Assembly: GCF_904424705.1 (NCBI RefSeq)
Contig: NZ_CAJGBF010000007.1
Coordinates: forward strand, 62,001-126,000
DNA length: 64,000 nt
Direction: 5' to 3'
DNA from: Rossellomorea arthrocnemi
GTDB lineage: Bacteria > Bacillota > Bacilli > Bacillales > Bacillaceae_B
Part shown: piece by piece, positions 30,546-39,631 of the stretch
Layout of the letters: the number at the start of each line of letters is the position of its first letter
Numbering within the stretch: position 1 is the stretch's first letter
The notes under the pieces: generated by a model
The model's input: only the letters and a program-made list of their open reading frames with translations
Told to the model about the DNA's origin: nothing
Database searches by the model: none
Position numbers and translations under genes: made by a program

Positions 30546-30634
30546 AGCGGTGTAACAAGTGTGATTCTAAAGACTATTTTATATGAATTGTTCGTCTTTA
30601 GATTGGGTTGATTTAGTTATGGCCAGTCTCTTTT

Positions 30635-31486
30635 TTATAACCTTTTAACGGAAATGGCCTTCCGCATTTTCCTGAGTGCATCCTGACCTTCCATTTCTCT
30701 CTGCATCATCAGATTGACGTAGAGGGCATCAATTAATGTTAATTGAGCAATACGGGAAGATAAGGCTTCTGAGCGGTAGTCGGTTTCTTCAGAAACGGTG
30801 AAAAGTGACGTATCGACTCTCTGACTTAGTGGGGACTTTGCGAAATTGGTGATGCAGATCGTCTTTGCCCCGGTTTCTTTGACAATGTCGAGCAGCTGGA
30901 GAATGTCCTTTGTCGATCCTGAGTGGGATATGAACACGGCACAATCTTCACTCGTCATCTGGGAAGCGGTCATAAGCTGAATATGACTGTCACTTGCAGC
31001 ATGCACCCTCAAACCGGTCCGGATAAATTTATGATAGGCATCAAGGGCGATGACACCGGATCCGCCACTCCCGAAAAACTCGATGGTACGGGCGTCGCTC
31101 ATAATATCCACGGCTTTCATCAGCTTCTTCTCATCTACAACCATCAAAGTGTCTTCAATGGTTTTAATATTGGAGCGGAATACTTTTGTGGCAATCGTCT
31201 GGGCCGTGTCACCTTCATCTATGCGCTCGTGAATGTCCTTAAGTCCTGTCACGATTTCTGAGGCAAGAGCAATTTTCATCGCCTGATATCCTTTGAAGCC
31301 GATTCGCTTACAAAAGCGGAAAACAGTAGAGTCGGCCACTCCTAAATCTTCGCCCAGACCATTGATCGTTGAATGGATTATTTCGTTTGGATTTTCAAGT
31401 ATATAATCAGCAATTTTTTTCTCCGTCACACTGAACTGGGGATAGTGAGAACGGATACTTGCTAAACAATGTTGATGTTGACTCAT
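30635..31486 (-). CDS. RpiR/MurR-family transcriptional regulator, probably of gluconate genes
   Basis: This two-domain regulator has an N-terminal helix-turn-helix (about residues 1-77, with DSTVFRFCKRIGFKGYQ) and a SIS sugar-phosphate-binding domain (about 110-250, with IEFFGSGGSGVIALDA and CAVFISHSGSTKDI). It probably senses a phosphorylated sugar acid such as 6-phosphogluconate. The start ATG 31486 (MSQHQHCLASIR) has AGGAGTGG about eight bases upstream, so the longer frame to 31528 is not needed. It is divergent from gntP-gntK. In B. subtilis the gluconate operon regulator is a GntR-family protein, so this is a different regulator type at the same kind of locus. Confidence 0.87.
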   Translation of the reverse strand: MSQHQHCLASIRSHYPQFSVTEKKIADYILENPNEIIHSTINGLGEDLGVADSTVFRFCKRIGFKGYQAMKIALASEIVTGLKDIHERIDEGDTAQTIATKVFRSNIKTIEDTLMVVDEKKLMKAVDIMSDARTIEFFGSGGSGVIALDAYHKFIRTGLRVHAASDSHIQLMTASQMTSEDCAVFISHSGSTKDILQLLDIVKETGAKTICITNFAKSPLSQRVDTSLFTVSEETDYRSEALSSRIAQLTLIDALYVNLMMQREMEGQDALRKMRKAISVKRL

Positions 31487-31556
31487 TGACACCACTCCTG
31501 TAAGGGTTTTCATAGTTTCATTATACAAGATTCAAAGAAAAAATAAAAATAATTTC

Positions 31557-31570
31557 TGTAAACGGTTGCA
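31557..31570. promoter_or_regulatory. CcpA catabolite-response element (cre)
   Basis: TGTAAACGGTTGCA fits the cre consensus TGWAARCGNTWNCA at every position. It overlaps the -35 box of the gntP promoter, so carbon catabolite repression by CcpA/HPr is expected. A weaker cre-like site, TGCAAACGCTTTAT, lies at about 31688. Confidence 0.85.
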
Positions 31571-31593
31571 AATAGAAAAATATTTTTTATAAT
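31566..31593 (+). promoter_or_regulatory. Sigma-A promoter of gntP-gntK
   Basis: TTGCAA (31566-31571) and TATAAT (31588-31593) have a 16-base spacer. The -35 box is inside the cre site. The resulting leader would be about 190 bases, long enough to hold regulator sites. Confidence 0.7.
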
Positions 31594-31791
31594 AGAGATA
31601 GACAGAAAAAAATTTTCCTGACGGCTTTGTTCGTTGGTAAAAGCATTTCTCTACTGAAATGAGAGAATGGTAGTTATATAAAGTGTTCTGCAAACGCTTT
31701 ATCTCTCCGACCTTAACAAAGAAACTGGATCAAAGGTTATAAAAAAATTGGCAGCCGGGCTGTCGTGACGAAAGAAAGGTAGGGATACACA

Positions 31792-33135
31792 ATGTCAGAT
31801 CAAATGCTCATTTTAGTAGCACTGGCCGGAATTTTCCTTTTATTATTTTTAGTAATTAAAACAAAGCTTCACGCTTTTGTTGCCCTGTTATTAGTAAGTT
31901 TAATCGTAGGGATTGCCGCTGGAATGCCGCTTCAGGAAGTAGTGGCATCAATTCAAAGCGGAATGGGTGGAACCCTCGGGTTTGTGGCCGTCGTCGTTGG
32001 TTTAGGTGCGATGTTCGGTCGTATGCTTGAAGTATCAGGGGGAGCGGAACGATTGGCTCAGACTCTGATTAGCAAATTTGGGGAAGATAAAGCACAATGG
32101 TCACTTGGTATTACAGGTTTCTTAGTCGCTATTCCCGTATTCTTTGATGTAGGATTTATTATTCTCGTACCCATTGTGTATGGTTTAGCCAGAAAAACTG
32201 GAAAGTCACTCCTTTACTATGGAATTCCTTTACTTGCGGGTCTTGCCGTAACACACAGCTTCATTCCGCCGACTCCAGGACCGATTGCGGTAGCTGATTT
32301 GATCGGGGCAGACCTTGGATGGGTGATCCTGTTCGGTGCAATTGCCGGAGTGCCATCCATGATCATTGCAGGTCCACTATTTGCGAAATGGATATCGAAA
32401 CGAATTCATGCAGTAGTACCGGAATATATGCAGGCAGAAGAGATGGAGTATGATAAAGAACTGCCAAGTTTTGCATTGATTGCATCTCTTATCTCGATTC
32501 CTTTAGTATTGATTTTATTGAATACGCTTTCGGGTGTAATTTTAGATGAAGATAATGTCGTTCGCTCAATCTTGACGTTCTTAGGGCATCCTTTCGTTGC
32601 GTTAACAATCGCGACACTACTGACGTTCGTTTTCCTTGGAACAAAGCGTGGATACTCACGCCAGGATGTTCAGGATATTGCGACGAAAGCACTTGAACCT
32701 GCCGGGATCATCATTCTTGTAACCGGTGCCGGTGGAGTTTTCAAGCAAGTGTTGATCGATTCAGGTGTAGGTGAAGTCCTTGGGGAAATGATGGCGGGTT
32801 CAAGCCTGCCTCCGATCGCCCTTGCCTTCTTGATTGCCATGGTCGTTCGTGTGGCACAAGGTTCAGCGACTGTTTCGATGGTAACAGCAGCAGGATTGAT
32901 GAGCCCACTGATTGAAACCCTTGGTATGCAAGGTCCGGTACTTGGTTTGATGGTGATCGCCATCGCTTCAGGTGCAACGGTCTTCTCCCATGTTAATGAT
33001 AGCGGCTTCTGGTTAGTGAACCGTTATTTTGGATTAGACGTGAAAGATACGTTAAAATCATGGACAGTGATGGAAACCCTCATCGGTTTTGTAGGGTTTG
33101 CCGTAGCATTCATTTTAGGGATATTCATTAGCTAA
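31792..33135 (+). CDS. gntP: Gluconate permease
   Basis: This GntP-family proton symporter for gluconate has 447 residues and 12 or more membrane segments. The first segment is LILVALAGIFLLLFLVIKTK. Characteristic pieces are SGGAERLAQTLISKFGEDKA, VPIVYGLARKTGKSLLYYG and the conserved HSFIPPTPGPIAVADLIGAD. The ATG at 31792 is preceded by GAAAGGTAGGG. It is the first gene of a two-gene operon with gntK, under a CcpA-controlled promoter. The 77-base gap to gntK contains a weak hairpin with a T-rich tail that could lower gntK expression. Confidence 0.93.
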   Translation: MSDQMLILVALAGIFLLLFLVIKTKLHAFVALLLVSLIVGIAAGMPLQEVVASIQSGMGGTLGFVAVVVGLGAMFGRMLEVSGGAERLAQTLISKFGEDKAQWSLGITGFLVAIPVFFDVGFIILVPIVYGLARKTGKSLLYYGIPLLAGLAVTHSFIPPTPGPIAVADLIGADLGWVILFGAIAGVPSMIIAGPLFAKWISKRIHAVVPEYMQAEEMEYDKELPSFALIASLISIPLVLILLNTLSGVILDEDNVVRSILTFLGHPFVALTIATLLTFVFLGTKRGYSRQDVQDIATKALEPAGIIILVTGAGGVFKQVLIDSGVGEVLGEMMAGSSLPPIALAFLIAMVVRVAQGSATVSMVTAAGLMSPLIETLGMQGPVLGLMVIAIASGATVFSHVNDSGFWLVNRYFGLDVKDTLKSWTVMETLIGFVGFAVAFILGIFIS

Positions 33136-33212
33136 AATAGGATAGAATATAGCAGAAGAGGGAAGAGCCATGTCGCTTCTTCCTTTTCTCTATTTATTTA
33201 GGAGGAACGAAG

Positions 33213-34736
33213 ATGTCAGAATTTATGATTGGTGTCGATATCGGGACCACGAGTACAAAAGCAGTACTTTTTAATAAAGAAGGAAAAGCGATCGATCGTC
33301 ACGGGGTCGAATATCCATTACATACACCTGCACCTGGGACTGCGGAACAGGATCCAGAAGAAATTTTTCGTGCTGTCATTACATGCATTAAAGAAGTGAC
33401 TTTGAACACGAAAGAAAAAATTTCATTTGTGTCGTTCAGTTCCGCCATGCACAGCTTGATTCTGGTAGATGAGAACGATCAGCCGCTGACCCCATCCATT
33501 ACTTGGGCTGACAATCGAAGCGCAGGCTGGGCCGAGAAGATAAAAAAAGAAATGAACGGAATGGAGATTTATAGAAGGACAGGCACCCCGATTCACCCTA
33601 TGTCTCCCCTTGTAAAGCTCGCATGGTTAAAGGATGAGAAACCGGAATTGTTTGAGAAAGCCGCAAAATTCATATCGATCAAGGAGTTTGTTTTCCATCG
33701 TTTGTTCGGAAAATATGTAGTCGATTATTCGATTGCCTCGGCAACAGGGATGTTCCACCTGGAAAACCTGGCATGGGATGAAGAAGCCATGAAAGTTGCA
33801 GGTGTATTGAAGGACCAGCTTTCAATTCCGGTATCCACAACAGAAAGTCTCGTTGGATTAAAGTCCGAATACACCGATATGCTGGGTTTACCTGCAGATA
33901 CACCATTTGTTGTAGGAGCCAGTGATGGGGTTCTATCGAATCTTGGTGTGAATGCGATCGAACCTGGTGTAGTAGCGGTGACGATCGGGACGAGTGGTGC
34001 GATCCGTGCCGTGACCGACCGGCCGGTGACAGATCCGAAGGGCCGTATTTTCTGCTATGCCTTGACCGAGAAACACTGGGTTATCGGGGGACCAGTGAAC
34101 AATGGAGGAATGATCTTCAGATGGGTCAGGGATGAACTGGCTTCCGGTGAGGTGGAAGTGGCGAAACGATTAGGGAAGGATCCTTATGAAGTGCTCACGG
34201 ATATTGCCGCTAAAGTGGAACCCGGATCTGAGGGGCTGCTTTTCCATCCTTATATGGCGGGGGAACGGGCTCCCCTTTGGAACGCAAAAGCCCGGGGCTC
34301 CTTCTTTGGACTTGGGATGCATCACAAAAAAGAGCATATGATCCGTGCAGTCCTGGAAGGGATTGTCATGAACTTATACAGTGTTCTGCTTGCTCTGGAA
34401 GAATTAATCGGGACTCCGAAACGGGTCCAGGCTACGGGAGGATTTGCCCGTTCTGAATTATGGCGACAAATGCTCGCCGACGTGTTCGATCAAGAAGTGG
34501 AAGTACCTGAAAGTTTCGAAAGCTCATGTCTTGGCGCCGTAGTGCTTGGAATGTACGGAAGTGGAATGATCGATTCCCTTGAAGAAGTGAGAGAGATGGT
34601 CGGCTCGGTTCATTCACATCAGCCTGATCCCAAAGCAACCCATGCCTATACCAGACTGATGCCGATATTCATTCGTATACCACGGTTATTAGAAGAAGAA
34701 TACGAAGCCATCAGTGCTTACCAGGAAAAAAGCTGA
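33213..34736 (+). CDS. gntK: Gluconokinase
   Basis: This FGGY-family kinase phosphorylates gluconate to 6-phosphogluconate for the pentose phosphate pathway. The 507-residue protein starts MIGVDIGTTSTKAVLF-like within the first 20 residues (ATP-binding phosphate motif). It shows SFSSAMHSLILVD, TIGTSGAIRAV and the FGGY signature region with QATGGFARSELWRQMLADV. ATG 33213 follows TAGGAGGAACG. Its size fits B. subtilis GntK. No gntZ (6-phosphogluconate dehydrogenase) gene follows here, unlike the B. subtilis operon. A terminator overlaps the stop codon. Confidence 0.93.
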   Translation: MSEFMIGVDIGTTSTKAVLFNKEGKAIDRHGVEYPLHTPAPGTAEQDPEEIFRAVITCIKEVTLNTKEKISFVSFSSAMHSLILVDENDQPLTPSITWADNRSAGWAEKIKKEMNGMEIYRRTGTPIHPMSPLVKLAWLKDEKPELFEKAAKFISIKEFVFHRLFGKYVVDYSIASATGMFHLENLAWDEEAMKVAGVLKDQLSIPVSTTESLVGLKSEYTDMLGLPADTPFVVGASDGVLSNLGVNAIEPGVVAVTIGTSGAIRAVTDRPVTDPKGRIFCYALTEKHWVIGGPVNNGGMIFRWVRDELASGEVEVAKRLGKDPYEVLTDIAAKVEPGSEGLLFHPYMAGERAPLWNAKARGSFFGLGMHHKKEHMIRAVLEGIVMNLYSVLLALEELIGTPKRVQATGGFARSELWRQMLADVFDQEVEVPESFESSCLGAVVLGMYGSGMIDSLEEVREMVGSVHSHQPDPKATHAYTRLMPIFIRIPRLLEEEYEAISAYQEKS

Positions 34737-34757
34737 CTCATTGAGTCGGCTTTTTTC
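34726..34757 (+). terminator. Terminator of gntP-gntK
   Basis: AAAAAAGCTGACTCA (34726-34740) pairs with TGAGTCGGCTTTTTT (34742-34756). The gntK stop codon TGA (34734-34736) lies inside the stem. Confidence 0.88.
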
Positions 34758-34825
34758 GGAGAGATTAACTAGATGCTTGTTGTTCATAAACCTATCGTCA
34801 GCTTAGGGTCTTTGAACTAGTGTGT

Positions 34826-34915
34826 GCTGGATGGTGAGGTGAACTCCTTCGCTTCGGGGGGCTCGGAACGTCCGTTTTATGGAGGAAGACTATGCAGTTC
34901 CTCCACTTTTTATAA
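34826..34915 (+). repeat. Decayed GC-rich dispersed element, copy 5
   Basis: GGATGGTGAGGTGAACTCC at the left resembles the end of copy 2. The right side has GCAGTTCCTCC. The centre is shortened and diverged. The gap 34758-35319 holds this, copy 6 and the yeeI promoter. Confidence 0.6.
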
Positions 34916-35079
34916 AAGATTTTCTTACGAGAGCTTTAAGGAAGAGGTATCGTAGCTCAATTATATAGACACATGATTCATTTTCCTGATAAAGAAATTA
35001 ATCACTACTCATATAAGATATGAATGTTTGCAAAAACAGTTGTTCTTATTATGGCTTTTTAAGGATGCAAGCTCAGAAA

Positions 35080-35148
35080 GTTGATTGAAGCGGAAGGAGG
35101 CTTAACTCACGCCCCGCGGAAAGCGAGCATCCTGAAGCGGAAATCAAC
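35080..35148 (-). repeat. Deleted GC-rich dispersed element, copy 6 (inverted)
   Basis: GTTGATTGAAGCGGAAGG at the left and GAAGCGGAAATCAAC at the right match the outside of copy 3. The left inner half of the element is missing, and ACTCACGCCCCGCGGAAAGC remains. Confidence 0.65.
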
Positions 35149-35246
35149 TACTACACACTCCTCTAAGACAACAAAAAACGACTAAAACAGCATCTTAGAA
35201 AGAAACATTGAAAGGGATCACTTAGCCAAAAAGAGTCACTTTCATG

Positions 35247-35252
35247 TATAAT
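35247..35252 (+). promoter_or_regulatory. -10 box of the yeeI promoter
   Basis: TATAAT is preceded by TG (35245-35246). A poor -35 match (TTAGCC, 35222) lies 19 bases upstream. It is 68 bases ahead of the yeeI start. Confidence 0.45.
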
Positions 35253-35319
35253 AGAAAAGAATATACCTTTTATTATCCAGAGATTATCTATAGATAAATG
35301 TGAAAGAGAGTGAAACCAA

Positions 35320-36039
35320 ATGGGACGTAAATGGAATAATATTAAAGAAAAGAAAGCGTCAAAGGATGCGAATACAAGTCGTATTTATGCCAAATTCGGC
35401 CGTGAAATTTATGTGGCGGCAAAGCAGGGAGAGCCGGATCCGGAACTGAATCAGACACTGAAATTCGTCCTTGAACGTGCGAAAACCTATAGTGTACCAA
35501 AACATATTGTGGACCGTGCCATCGAAAAGGCAAAGGGCGGTTCTGAAGAGAATTATGATGAGCTCCGATATGAAGGCTTCGGACCGAATGGTTCCATGGT
35601 TATCGTGGATGCCTTAACGAACAACGTAAATCGGACAGCCTCCGAAGTGCGTGCTGCTTTCGGAAAAAATGGCGGCAACATGGGTGTGAGTGGATCTGTT
35701 GCGTATATGTTTGATGCTACGGCTGTAATCGGTATGGAAGGAAAATCCGAAGAAGAAATAATGGAAATCCTGATGGAAGCAGACCTGGACGCTCGTGATA
35801 TCATTGAAGAAGAAGATTCCGTGATCGTTTATGCTGAGCCGGATCAATTCCATGCTGTTCAAGAAGCATTTAGGGGTGCCGGCATCACTGAGTTTACAGT
35901 GGCAGAGCTGACCATGCTTGCGCAGAATGACGTTGAGCTTCAAGAAGACGATCAAGCTCAATTCGAAAAAATGATTGATGCGATTGAAGATCTGGAAGAC
36001 GTTCAGCAGGTTTATCATAATGTCGATTTAGGTGAATAA
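35320..36039 (+). CDS. yeeI: YebC/PmpR-family protein, YeeI type
   Basis: This TACO1/YebC-fold protein of 239 residues is nearly identical to B. subtilis YeeI as I recall it ([20 protein letters not shown] at the start, [20 protein letters not shown] in the middle). YebC-family proteins were first described as transcription regulators. Later work links them to translation, helping ribosomes at proline-rich stretches. Three domains are expected: an N-terminal helical bundle and two alpha/beta domains. The ATG follows GAAAGAGAG. It is monocistronic, with its own promoter and terminator. Confidence 0.93.
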   Translation: MGRKWNNIKEKKASKDANTSRIYAKFGREIYVAAKQGEPDPELNQTLKFVLERAKTYSVPKHIVDRAIEKAKGGSEENYDELRYEGFGPNGSMVIVDALTNNVNRTASEVRAAFGKNGGNMGVSGSVAYMFDATAVIGMEGKSEEEIMEILMEADLDARDIIEEEDSVIVYAEPDQFHAVQEAFRGAGITEFTVAELTMLAQNDVELQEDDQAQFEKMIDAIEDLEDVQQVYHNVDLGE

Positions 36040-36052
36040 TAGAGTAGAATAG

Positions 36053-36084
36053 AACCCCTGGTGCCGGATGCACCGGGGGTTTTC
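36053..36084 (+). terminator. Terminator of yeeI
   Basis: AACCCCTGGTG (36053-36063) and CACCGGGGGTT (36071-36081) form an 11-bp stem with one wobble, followed by TTCTT. Confidence 0.85.
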
Positions 36085-36240
36085 TTATGATAGAAAAAGC
36101 CTCTCTTCCCCCATTTATGTCAGTTTACCACTTTATTTGTCGAATAGATTGAAAATTCAGCATATTACTTCATTAACCTCATTTGCTTTGTTATGCTAAA
36201 GGTGAATCTGAATAAATACGTGAAAGAGGGAGAGGAAATT

Positions 36241-37506
36241 ATGGGACTTGATCAACTTGAAATGCAGCAAGCAGAACAGAATGTGAAGGACAAAACCAAA
36301 CCCTATTTAACGGCACTGATCGGTTGGAGTCTGCCGGCAATCGAGGCGTGTACCAAGTTAGAAAGACCATTCGTCGTTGTTGGACCGCCTGACTTTGAAG
36401 CATACGCAGAAAAGCACGATATCGCCTTTATCGGCTGGGACTTTGATCGGTTGAATGAAGGTTCAGATCATCTTTATAAGCAGCTGAAGACACTAGGGGC
36501 CGAGGTCGCCATACCACTATATGAAGAATGTGTAGAGTGGGCGGGGGCTTTGAATTCCCGTTTCAGAAGTGAACCCCGGGTGTTTAATCGCTCTCTCCTG
36601 TTAAGGGATAAAGGAATGATGAAGCGAAAAGCTCAAATTGCCGGTATCAAAGTGGGTGTATTTGAAGAAGCGCGGGATAAGGAAGATGTAAGGCGTTTCT
36701 TGAAGCGTGTGAATGAAGCCCTCTTAAAAGTAGAAGGAGATAAGAACGATCCCATCCACGTCAAACCCCTTGATAAAGCTGGATCCGTCGGCCACCGGGC
36801 CATTGAGAATCCGGAAGATATAGATGCCCTCACAGAGTCTGAGTTTCCGCTGTTGATGGAAAGTCATTTAGATGGTCAGGAGTTCTCATGTGAAGCGTTC
36901 ATCCATAAAGGAAAGATTCAATTTTTAAATATAACGGAGTACGTCCGATTAGGATACTCCAACTTCGTCCCGGCATCACCCGCACTTGAAGAAAAGCGAC
37001 CAATTATCCGTGAGGCGATTCAACAGCTTATAGATGCTTTCGAGATTGAATACGGTGTGATTCATCCTGAATATTTTATTACGTCCGACGGGACACTTCA
37101 TTTCGGAGAAGTTGCAGCAAGGGTGCCGGGCGGTCATATTTTTGATCTGATTGAAAGAGCTTATGGTTTTAACGCGTATCAGGCACAGATCCTTTGTGGA
37201 GATCCGAATACAACAGAAGAAGAGCTTAGAGAGTTTTTTCCGTCAACAGGTGAGAAAGCGAAGGCCCATGCAGGGTGTTTAATGGTGCATCCCCATGTGA
37301 ATTATGTAGAAAAGCTCGAGGTTCCTGATGAACTGGAGAATCATCCTTATTTTGAGAAGCATGATATGTTCAGTCCGGCACAAGGAAAAGTGGCCCAGAG
37401 GATCGGTTTTGGGAATCATTACGGAACGATCTTTTTCTATGGGGAAGATAGCGAAGTCATGAGAGAGTTATTAAAAGAATACGAACAATTTAATTTTTAT
37501 AATTAA
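36241..37506 (+). CDS. ATP-grasp carboxylate-amine ligase-like protein
   Basis: This protein of about 421 residues has an ATP-grasp fold. K175 in IHVKPLDKAGSVGHRA is the expected nucleotide-binding lysine. LLMESHLDGQEFSCEAFI matches the central ATP-grasp strand. HPEYFITSDG (E277) and HFGEVAARVPGGH (E290, R294) give the metal-binding acids. In L-amino acid ligases such as BacD the last motif usually reads E-x-N-x-R, but here the Asn is Ala. Such enzymes join a carboxylate to an amine, often forming dipeptides. I prefer ATG 36241 behind GAGAGGAAATT. An in-frame ATG at 36193 is further upstream. The next gene, 60 bases on, encodes a papain-like protein. The substrate is unknown. Confidence 0.82.
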   Translation: MGLDQLEMQQAEQNVKDKTKPYLTALIGWSLPAIEACTKLERPFVVVGPPDFEAYAEKHDIAFIGWDFDRLNEGSDHLYKQLKTLGAEVAIPLYEECVEWAGALNSRFRSEPRVFNRSLLLRDKGMMKRKAQIAGIKVGVFEEARDKEDVRRFLKRVNEALLKVEGDKNDPIHVKPLDKAGSVGHRAIENPEDIDALTESEFPLLMESHLDGQEFSCEAFIHKGKIQFLNITEYVRLGYSNFVPASPALEEKRPIIREAIQQLIDAFEIEYGVIHPEYFITSDGTLHFGEVAARVPGGHIFDLIERAYGFNAYQAQILCGDPNTTEEELREFFPSTGEKAKAHAGCLMVHPHVNYVEKLEVPDELENHPYFEKHDMFSPAQGKVAQRIGFGNHYGTIFFYGEDSEVMRELLKEYEQFNFYN

Positions 37507-37566
37507 GTGCGGTCATCCTTGGGAAAACAGCGTATCTGATATTCTGATCGATAAAGGAGTTTTGAA

Positions 37567-39531
37567 ATGGCATTTGAATTAACGTCAAAGCTGGAAGAAC
37601 GATTTTTGCAGGCGCTTAATGAACTGGAAAGTGCAGCGTCATTTGCGAAATCCATGTATCAAACAGACGTCTATCAGGAAGCCCAAAGATTGCTTGATAC
37701 AGAAGAAGGACTCGATATCTTATACAGAAGTGCAAGTCGCTTTGAAAGAGCCGGGGTATTCCAGGATGGTCCATGGGAAAAAGCATCCAGACTTCAACCG
37801 CCTCTTGTGGCAGGTTCCCTCCAGGCAAAGGGGCTGCCTTCGATTATCGAAATTCTGAGCGAGCTCAGGATGCTTTCCATTGCAGAAGCTCAATATGAAC
37901 ATCCCGACGTAACTGCCGAGATGGCACAGGATTTTCTGAACGAAGTAATGGTCCTGAATCTGAACCTGCTCTTCCCGGAATCGACGGAAGCGGCGCGTAT
38001 CGAAGGGGGGGAGCAAAGTGAAAGGGCTACAGAGTTATTTCATTTTCTTTCAGATAAGCTGTCTTACCAAGCCCTTACGACGACGTTGATAAAAGAGATC
38101 GAACGATTGACCGCCCAGCGGCCCATCATGGTGAAACGTACGGTAGCCATGATCAAGACGGCCAAGAAAATGCTTCATTCTGACCTTAGTGTAGCGGAGC
38201 GGCTGGTATTGGAGAAATACGTATCAGCGATTGAAGGTCCGTCCCCTTTGAGTAAAAGTATTGTCCAGCCGGGTGAATATCGTAAGAAGTTGATGGACCT
38301 TTCTCATGAAGATCTGGAGAAGGAGGCGGTTGCATTCGCCGGATCCATGCGCGAAACGGGTCTGGTTGCTCCTCAGCATGCGATTCTCCTAAGATACTTA
38401 TGCAGAAAAACCCCTGAGTTTGTACCGGCGGCTCTTCAATTAAATGATAAAGGAAAGGCAAACCTCGATGAACATGCAGAGCTCGTATTTCAGCTCGTAA
38501 AAGTGGCGATCTACCCTGCAACGAAGCAATCTGTTTATGGGCTCGCCCTCATGCTTGAACGAGGGGTGCTATCATCGTCACCTGTCTCCCCGGGACTCAA
38601 AAGACTGATCGAACTTGATATTAGAGCTGAAGTAAGAAAAACGCTTCTAAATACATGTAAAACAGGAGACGGTATCACGGCAAACTCCGTCCTCCTTGCA
38701 GGTGTCATCAATGTACTCGGACAGCCGATCGGTATCGGTCAAGGCTTGAACCCGACCTGTCAAGCTGCGCGGGGAATCAGCCTTTGGGCGCAGCATGCCC
38801 CTGGATATTTACTTGAACTGATTCCAAGGGCGGCAAGGGACGGGGACATCGATATCATGTTTGAAGGAACACCGGTTCATTCAAAGGAATTGAGCGGAGG
38901 GTTGGCACCTGATCTTCATCAGGAGCTGGATCCTGTTTCATTGGTGCTCGTCCCCCACCTTGACAGGATCTATAGTGAAATGATGAGGAGGGTTTCCCTT
39001 AGAGGGGAAGATGGCCACCGTTGGGTGAATCCTGAATTTTATGGAGATTGGGTCCAGAAGGGATTCAGCACGGTGATTGATCCTTTAACCGGGCTCATTT
39101 CTGATTATCCGGGTTTTGTGAGGTTGTTCTATGCTACTCATCATCCTGAATATAATGATGATTATGGATTGATCTACCCAAATCCAGTCGGGATTTTTAT
39201 AACAAATGTCCACGGCAAGCTACTTGGATTCCACGCCGTTTCAATTCTGCGGATCACTCAAGATCCCCAGGGTGGGTATCGTGTTTATTTCTATAATCCA
39301 AACAATGACGGTTCGCAAAACTGGGGACAGGGGATCGAGCCTTCTGTTATGGATAATGGGGAATTGGAAGGAGAATGCTCGCTTTCGTTTCATGAATTTG
39401 TCTCCCGGCTTTATGCCTTTCACTATAACCCCTATGAACAGGGAGATGCCTTTGCCGTGGAGAATGACATAGTAGACGAAATCAAGGACCTTGCCAGGGA
39501 AAGCTGGGGAAAGGATTACACGTGGGTTTGA
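37567..39531 (+). CDS. Large protein with papain-like Cys/His/Asn pattern in its C-terminal half
   Basis: This 654-residue soluble protein belongs to no family I can name. The N-terminal part (about 1-370) is helical with no obvious motif. From about residue 385 the sequence resembles a papain-fold enzyme. Q392 lies exactly six residues before C398 (GQGLNPTCQAARG), as papain's oxyanion Gln precedes its Cys. H556 follows in LLGFHAVSI and N577 in YFYNPNNDGSQNWGQG, like the HAV and NSWG regions. There is no signal peptide, so it should act in the cytoplasm. The order and spacing are visible, and the fold and activity (protease, amidase or acyltransferase) are inferred. It follows the ATP-grasp gene by 60 bases, with AAAGGAG in front of the ATG. 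Confidence 0.72.
   Translation: MAFELTSKLEERFLQALNELESAASFAKSMYQTDVYQEAQRLLDTEEGLDILYRSASRFERAGVFQDGPWEKASRLQPPLVAGSLQAKGLPSIIEILSELRMLSIAEAQYEHPDVTAEMAQDFLNEVMVLNLNLLFPESTEAARIEGGEQSERATELFHFLSDKLSYQALTTTLIKEIERLTAQRPIMVKRTVAMIKTAKKMLHSDLSVAERLVLEKYVSAIEGPSPLSKSIVQPGEYRKKLMDLSHEDLEKEAVAFAGSMRETGLVAPQHAILLRYLCRKTPEFVPAALQLNDKGKANLDEHAELVFQLVKVAIYPATKQSVYGLALMLERGVLSSSPVSPGLKRLIELDIRAEVRKTLLNTCKTGDGITANSVLLAGVINVLGQPIGIGQGLNPTCQAARGISLWAQHAPGYLLELIPRAARDGDIDIMFEGTPVHSKELSGGLAPDLHQELDPVSLVLVPHLDRIYSEMMRRVSLRGEDGHRWVNPEFYGDWVQKGFSTVIDPLTGLISDYPGFVRLFYATHHPEYNDDYGLIYPNPVGIFITNVHGKLLGFHAVSILRITQDPQGGYRVYFYNPNNDGSQNWGQGIEPSVMDNGELEGECSLSFHEFVSRLYAFHYNPYEQGDAFAVENDIVDEIKDLARESWGKDYTWV
38235..38247 (+). 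repeat. 12-mer repeat copy inside a coding sequence
   Basis: AGGTCCGTCCCCT, one base off the consensus AGGTCCGTCCCT, encodes part of IEGPSPLSK in the large papain-like protein gene. It is an isolated half-site with no inverted partner nearby. Confidence 0.6.
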
Positions 39532-39542
39532 ACTGACTATTG

Positions 39543-39578
39543 GCGTTGAGGGACGGAGGTTGCTCAACGCTTTTTTTT
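39543..39578 (+). terminator. Terminator of the ATP-grasp/papain-like operon
   Basis: GCGTTGAG (39543-39550) and CTCAACGC (39563-39570) are followed by eight T. The loop contains AGGGACGGAGGT, a one-mismatch relative of the 12-mer repeat. Confidence 0.9.
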
Positions 39579-39631
39579 GATTGGAATGATTCTTCCGTCA
39601 CTAGCCATACTAAATAGTGGAGGTGGTATGA

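Noticed and set aside
30316-30558. 80-residue minus-strand frame
   Set aside because: Runs through a GC-rich repeat and a terminator, with no ribosome binding site.
31751-31767. Sigma-54-like TTGGCAGCCGGGCTGTC before gntP
   Set aside because: GG is present, but the -12 element has GT in place of GC. A good sigma-A promoter explains the gene better.
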